Shown here: in pieces, positions 62,099 to 64,000 of the stretch
Layout of the letters: every line of letters begins with the position of its first letter
How positions within the stretch are numbered: the first letter of the stretch is position 1
Source: Coralloluteibacterium stylophorae
Lineage (GTDB): Bacteria; Pseudomonadota; Gammaproteobacteria; Xanthomonadales; Xanthomonadaceae
Assembly (NCBI RefSeq): GCF_018122625.2
Contig: NZ_JAGQFT020000004.1
Location: 248,001 to 312,000 of the forward strand
Length of the DNA: 64,000 bases
Reading direction: 5' to 3'
The notes under the pieces: generated by a model
Told to the model about the DNA's origin: nothing
Databases searched by the model: none
Seen by the model: only the letters and a program-made list of their open reading frames with translations
Program-made: the position numbers and the translations under genes

Positions 62099-63310
62099 TC
62101 AGGCGGCAGCGCGGGCCGGCGCGAGGGTGTAGCCCTTGAGCCGGGCGGAGAACTCCTGCAGCCCGCGGATCCCGGTGGCCTCGGCCTCCCGGCACCACTC
62201 CTGCAGGCTGTGCAGCGAGGCCGCGGCGTCGCTCTGGCGCGCCTCGAGCACGGCGGCCAGGCGCGTCCGGTACTCGACCAGCAGGGCCAGGCGCGGGTGT
62301 GCCTGGACCCAGGCCTGCAGCCGCTCGCGGCCCTTGGCATCGAGCCAGCGACCGTCGCTGGCGAGCGCCCGGCGCACGCGCCGCGGCACCCCCTCGAGCC
62401 CGGCTCCCGCCCCGGCGCGCTCCTCGCGCAGCGCCGGCTTGAGCACGCTGCGGTAGTAGTCGGTCATCGCCTGGAAGCGGTGCGACAGCAGCGCCTTGAG
62501 CGTCTCCGAATCCGGCATGGCGACGTTCGGGCGCACGTCGAGGCTCGGCGCCACGCGCAGCACCCTGGCCAGCCCGAGCTTCTCCAGGCCGCGGATGACG
62601 ACCCAGCCGATGTCGAACTCCCACTTGCGCAGGGCGAACTTCGCCGAGCTGGGGAAGGTGTGGTGGTTGTTGTGCAGCTCCTCGCCGCCGATCCACACGC
62701 CCCAGGGGGTGAGGTTGGTCGCCTTGTCGGCGGTCTCGAAGTTGCGGTAGCCCCACCAGTGGCCGAGGCCGTTGACCACGCCGGCGGCCCAGAACGGGAT
62801 CCACACCATCTGCACCGCCCACACCGCGATGCCGACCACGCCGAACAGGGCGACGTCGATCAGCAGCATCAGGGTCGGGCCCCAGTTCGAATGCTTCGCG
62901 TAGAGGTTCCGCTCGATCCAGTCGTCCGGGCAGCCGCGACCGTACTTCTCCATGTCCTCCCGGCTCGCCCGCGCCTCGCGGTAGAGCTCGGCGCCTTCCC
63001 AGAACACCTTGCGGATGCCGCGGGTGTGCGGGCTGTGCGGGTCCTCGTCGGTCTCGCACTTGGCGTGGTGCTTGCGATGGATCGCGGCCCACTCCTTGGT
63101 GATCATCGACGTGGTCAGCCACGTCCAGAAGCGGAAGAAGTGCGCGAGCGCGGGATGGAAGTCCACCGAACGGTGCGCCTGGCTGCGGTGCAGGTAGAGC
63201 GTCACCGAGAAGATGGTCAGCTGCACGAACACCAGGAAGGTGACGAGGATGCCGACCCAGCCGAAGCCGGTGAAGCCACTGGTCAGCCAGTCGTAGAAGG
63301 CGGAGGACAT
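62099..63310 (-). CDS. Acyl-CoA / fatty acid desaturase
   Basis: 403 aa from ATG 63310, with GGAGG-poor context but the family start MSSAFYDWL. Membrane di-iron desaturase with the His boxes HRSQAHRS, HRKHHAK and HNNHHTFP, between hydrophobic hairpins. It introduces a cis double bond (probably delta-9) into acyl-CoA or phospholipid acyl chains, adjusting membrane fluidity. The C-terminal 100 residues are a helical extension common in gammaproteobacterial members. Divergent from mutM across 273 bases, in which I see no gene. Confidence 0.92.
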   Translation of the reverse strand: MSSAFYDWLTSGFTGFGWVGILVTFLVFVQLTIFSVTLYLHRSQAHRSVDFHPALAHFFRFWTWLTTSMITKEWAAIHRKHHAKCETDEDPHSPHTRGIRKVFWEGAELYREARASREDMEKYGRGCPDDWIERNLYAKHSNWGPTLMLLIDVALFGVVGIAVWAVQMVWIPFWAAGVVNGLGHWWGYRNFETADKATNLTPWGVWIGGEELHNNHHTFPSSAKFALRKWEFDIGWVVIRGLEKLGLARVLRVAPSLDVRPNVAMPDSETLKALLSHRFQAMTDYYRSVLKPALREERAGAGAGLEGVPRRVRRALASDGRWLDAKGRERLQAWVQAHPRLALLVEYRTRLAAVLEARQSDAAASLHSLQEWCREAEATGIRGLQEFSARLKGYTLAPARAAA

Positions 63311-63583
63311 TGCGGATCTCGCGAAGCGTGAGCGGTCATGATGGGGCCTCGGTCCTGCCCATGCCATCCCTGCGCGGGCGTATGGCGGCCGGGGTGTTCA
63401 GTGAGGTGAGCTTTGCAAGGGGCGTGCCGCGTTTTGGTGAAGCGGGACCGGGGACCGGCAGGTCGCGGCGGCCGCTGGAGCGGAGTGCCCGTGGTGGAAC
63501 CCTTGCCGATCGCCGTTCACGCGCCCATCTGCTCCAGGTCCCGATCGCCGCCTCACCCAACCGCCTTCCCGGCGTTCGCCCCC

Positions 63584-64000
63584 ATGCCCGAACTTCCCGA
63601 AGTCGAGACCACCCGCGCCGGGCTGGCGCCGCACCTGACCGGGCGGCGCGTGGCGGGGGTGACGCTGCGCCGGCCCGACCTGCGCTGGCCGATCCCCGCG
63701 GCGGTGGCCGCACATCTGCCGGGCGCACGCATCGACGCCGTGCGTCGGCGCGCGAAGTACCTGCTGCTCGACACCGAGGCCGGCAGCGCTTTGCTGCACC
63801 TGGGCATGTCGGGAATGCTGCGGGTGCTCCCGCCGGACACGCCGGTCGGGCCGCACGACCATGTCGACATCGCGCTCGATTCCGGCCGGCTGCTGCGCTT
63901 CACCGATCCGCGCCGCTTCGGCTGCCTGCTGTGGCAGCCGATCGGCGAAGTGCATCCCCTGCTGCGCAGGCTGGGGCCGGAGCCGCTGGAGGCGGCCTTC
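63584..64000 (+). CDS. mutM: Formamidopyrimidine-DNA glycosylase, N-terminal part (cut by window edge)
   Basis: 139 codons up to the window end. [14 protein letters not shown] is the canonical start with catalytic Pro2 and Glu3; Lys58 (RRAKYLLLD) is the second catalytic residue; [11 protein letters not shown] and [10 protein letters not shown] are further signatures. Removes 8-oxoguanine and FaPy lesions in base excision repair. The H2TH and zinc-finger parts lie beyond the window. Confidence 0.95.
   Translation, partial: MPELPEVETTRAGLAPHLTGRRVAGVTLRRPDLRWPIPAAVAAHLPGARIDAVRRRAKYLLLDTEAGSALLHLGMSGMLRVLPPDTPVGPHDHVDIALDSGRLLRFTDPRRFGCLLWQPIGEVHPLLRRLGPEPLEAAF

Overview
The window is a stretch of a GC-rich bacterial chromosome (about 70 % G+C or more by eye). 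It most resembles Lysobacteraceae/Xanthomonadaceae of the Luteimonas-Lysobacter-Pseudoxanthomonas kind. This is inferred from gene families and order, a GTAGGAGCGGCTTCAGCCGCG palindromic intergenic element, degenerate GGGAAT-type intergenic repeats, frequent GTG/TTG starts and TAGAAT/TAGACT -10-like hexamers. Genes are packed densely, often overlapping by 1-4 bases (ATGA, GTGA, TGATG). I see no rRNA, tRNA, CRISPR array, insertion sequence or prophage. No gap between genes exceeds 300 bases.

Layout. 1-6263: a cut TRAP-type solute-binding lipoprotein coupled to uvrD, then a large membrane sensor with a LOV domain followed by GGDEF and EAL domains, then a small membrane protein. 6328-10527: a saccharopine-dehydrogenase-like reductase, a Nu-class glutathione transferase and a dipeptidyl-peptidase IV. 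10549-17622: osmoregulated periplasmic glucan genes opgG-opgH, preceded on the same strand by bphO (heme oxygenase) and bphP (bacteriophytochrome HWE kinase fused to a receiver). 17781-28726: housekeeping and accessory enzymes (xthA, threonine aldolase, a phospholipase-D-like protein, GNAT, DedA, an NAD(P)-binding protein, a Lys/Ala-rich DUF6496 protein, an MFS exporter, prlC, a gamma carbonic anhydrase). 28675-32010: a DUF1800-DUF1501-YkgJ set. 32138-37191: aroE, hemB, a short SPFH protein and rsmG-parA-parB.

37208-43149: a two-component system transcribed away from a four-gene operon (GT39/GT83 membrane glycosyltransferase, UDP-glucuronate-4-epimerase-like enzyme, polyprenyl-phosphate GT2, small LABN membrane protein). 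Together these look like a lipid-linked uronic-acid pathway that decorates lipid A or the LPS core. 43366-43783: rpmB-rpmG. 43892-61071: an acetate-utilisation locus with the symporter-kinase CrbS, its LuxR-type partner CrbR and acetyl-CoA synthetase. A divergent DcaP-type porin and a two-subunit sodium:solute symporter follow, then a CBS/nucleotidyltransferase protein, a small membrane protein and a membrane-tethered DEDDh exonuclease. A perfect 12-bp inverted repeat lies between acs and the porin gene and is the best operator candidate of the window. An ABC transporter pair sits between crbS and crbR; its permease gene carries an in-frame amber stop. 61118-64000: an EF-hand protein, an SRPBCC protein, an acyl-CoA desaturase and the start of mutM.

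The most interesting systems are (i) blue-light (LOV) and red-light (phytochrome) receptors within 15 kb, (ii) the candidate galacturonate lipid-modification operon with a divergent two-component system, and (iii) the acetate module that includes a membrane-anchored exonuclease.
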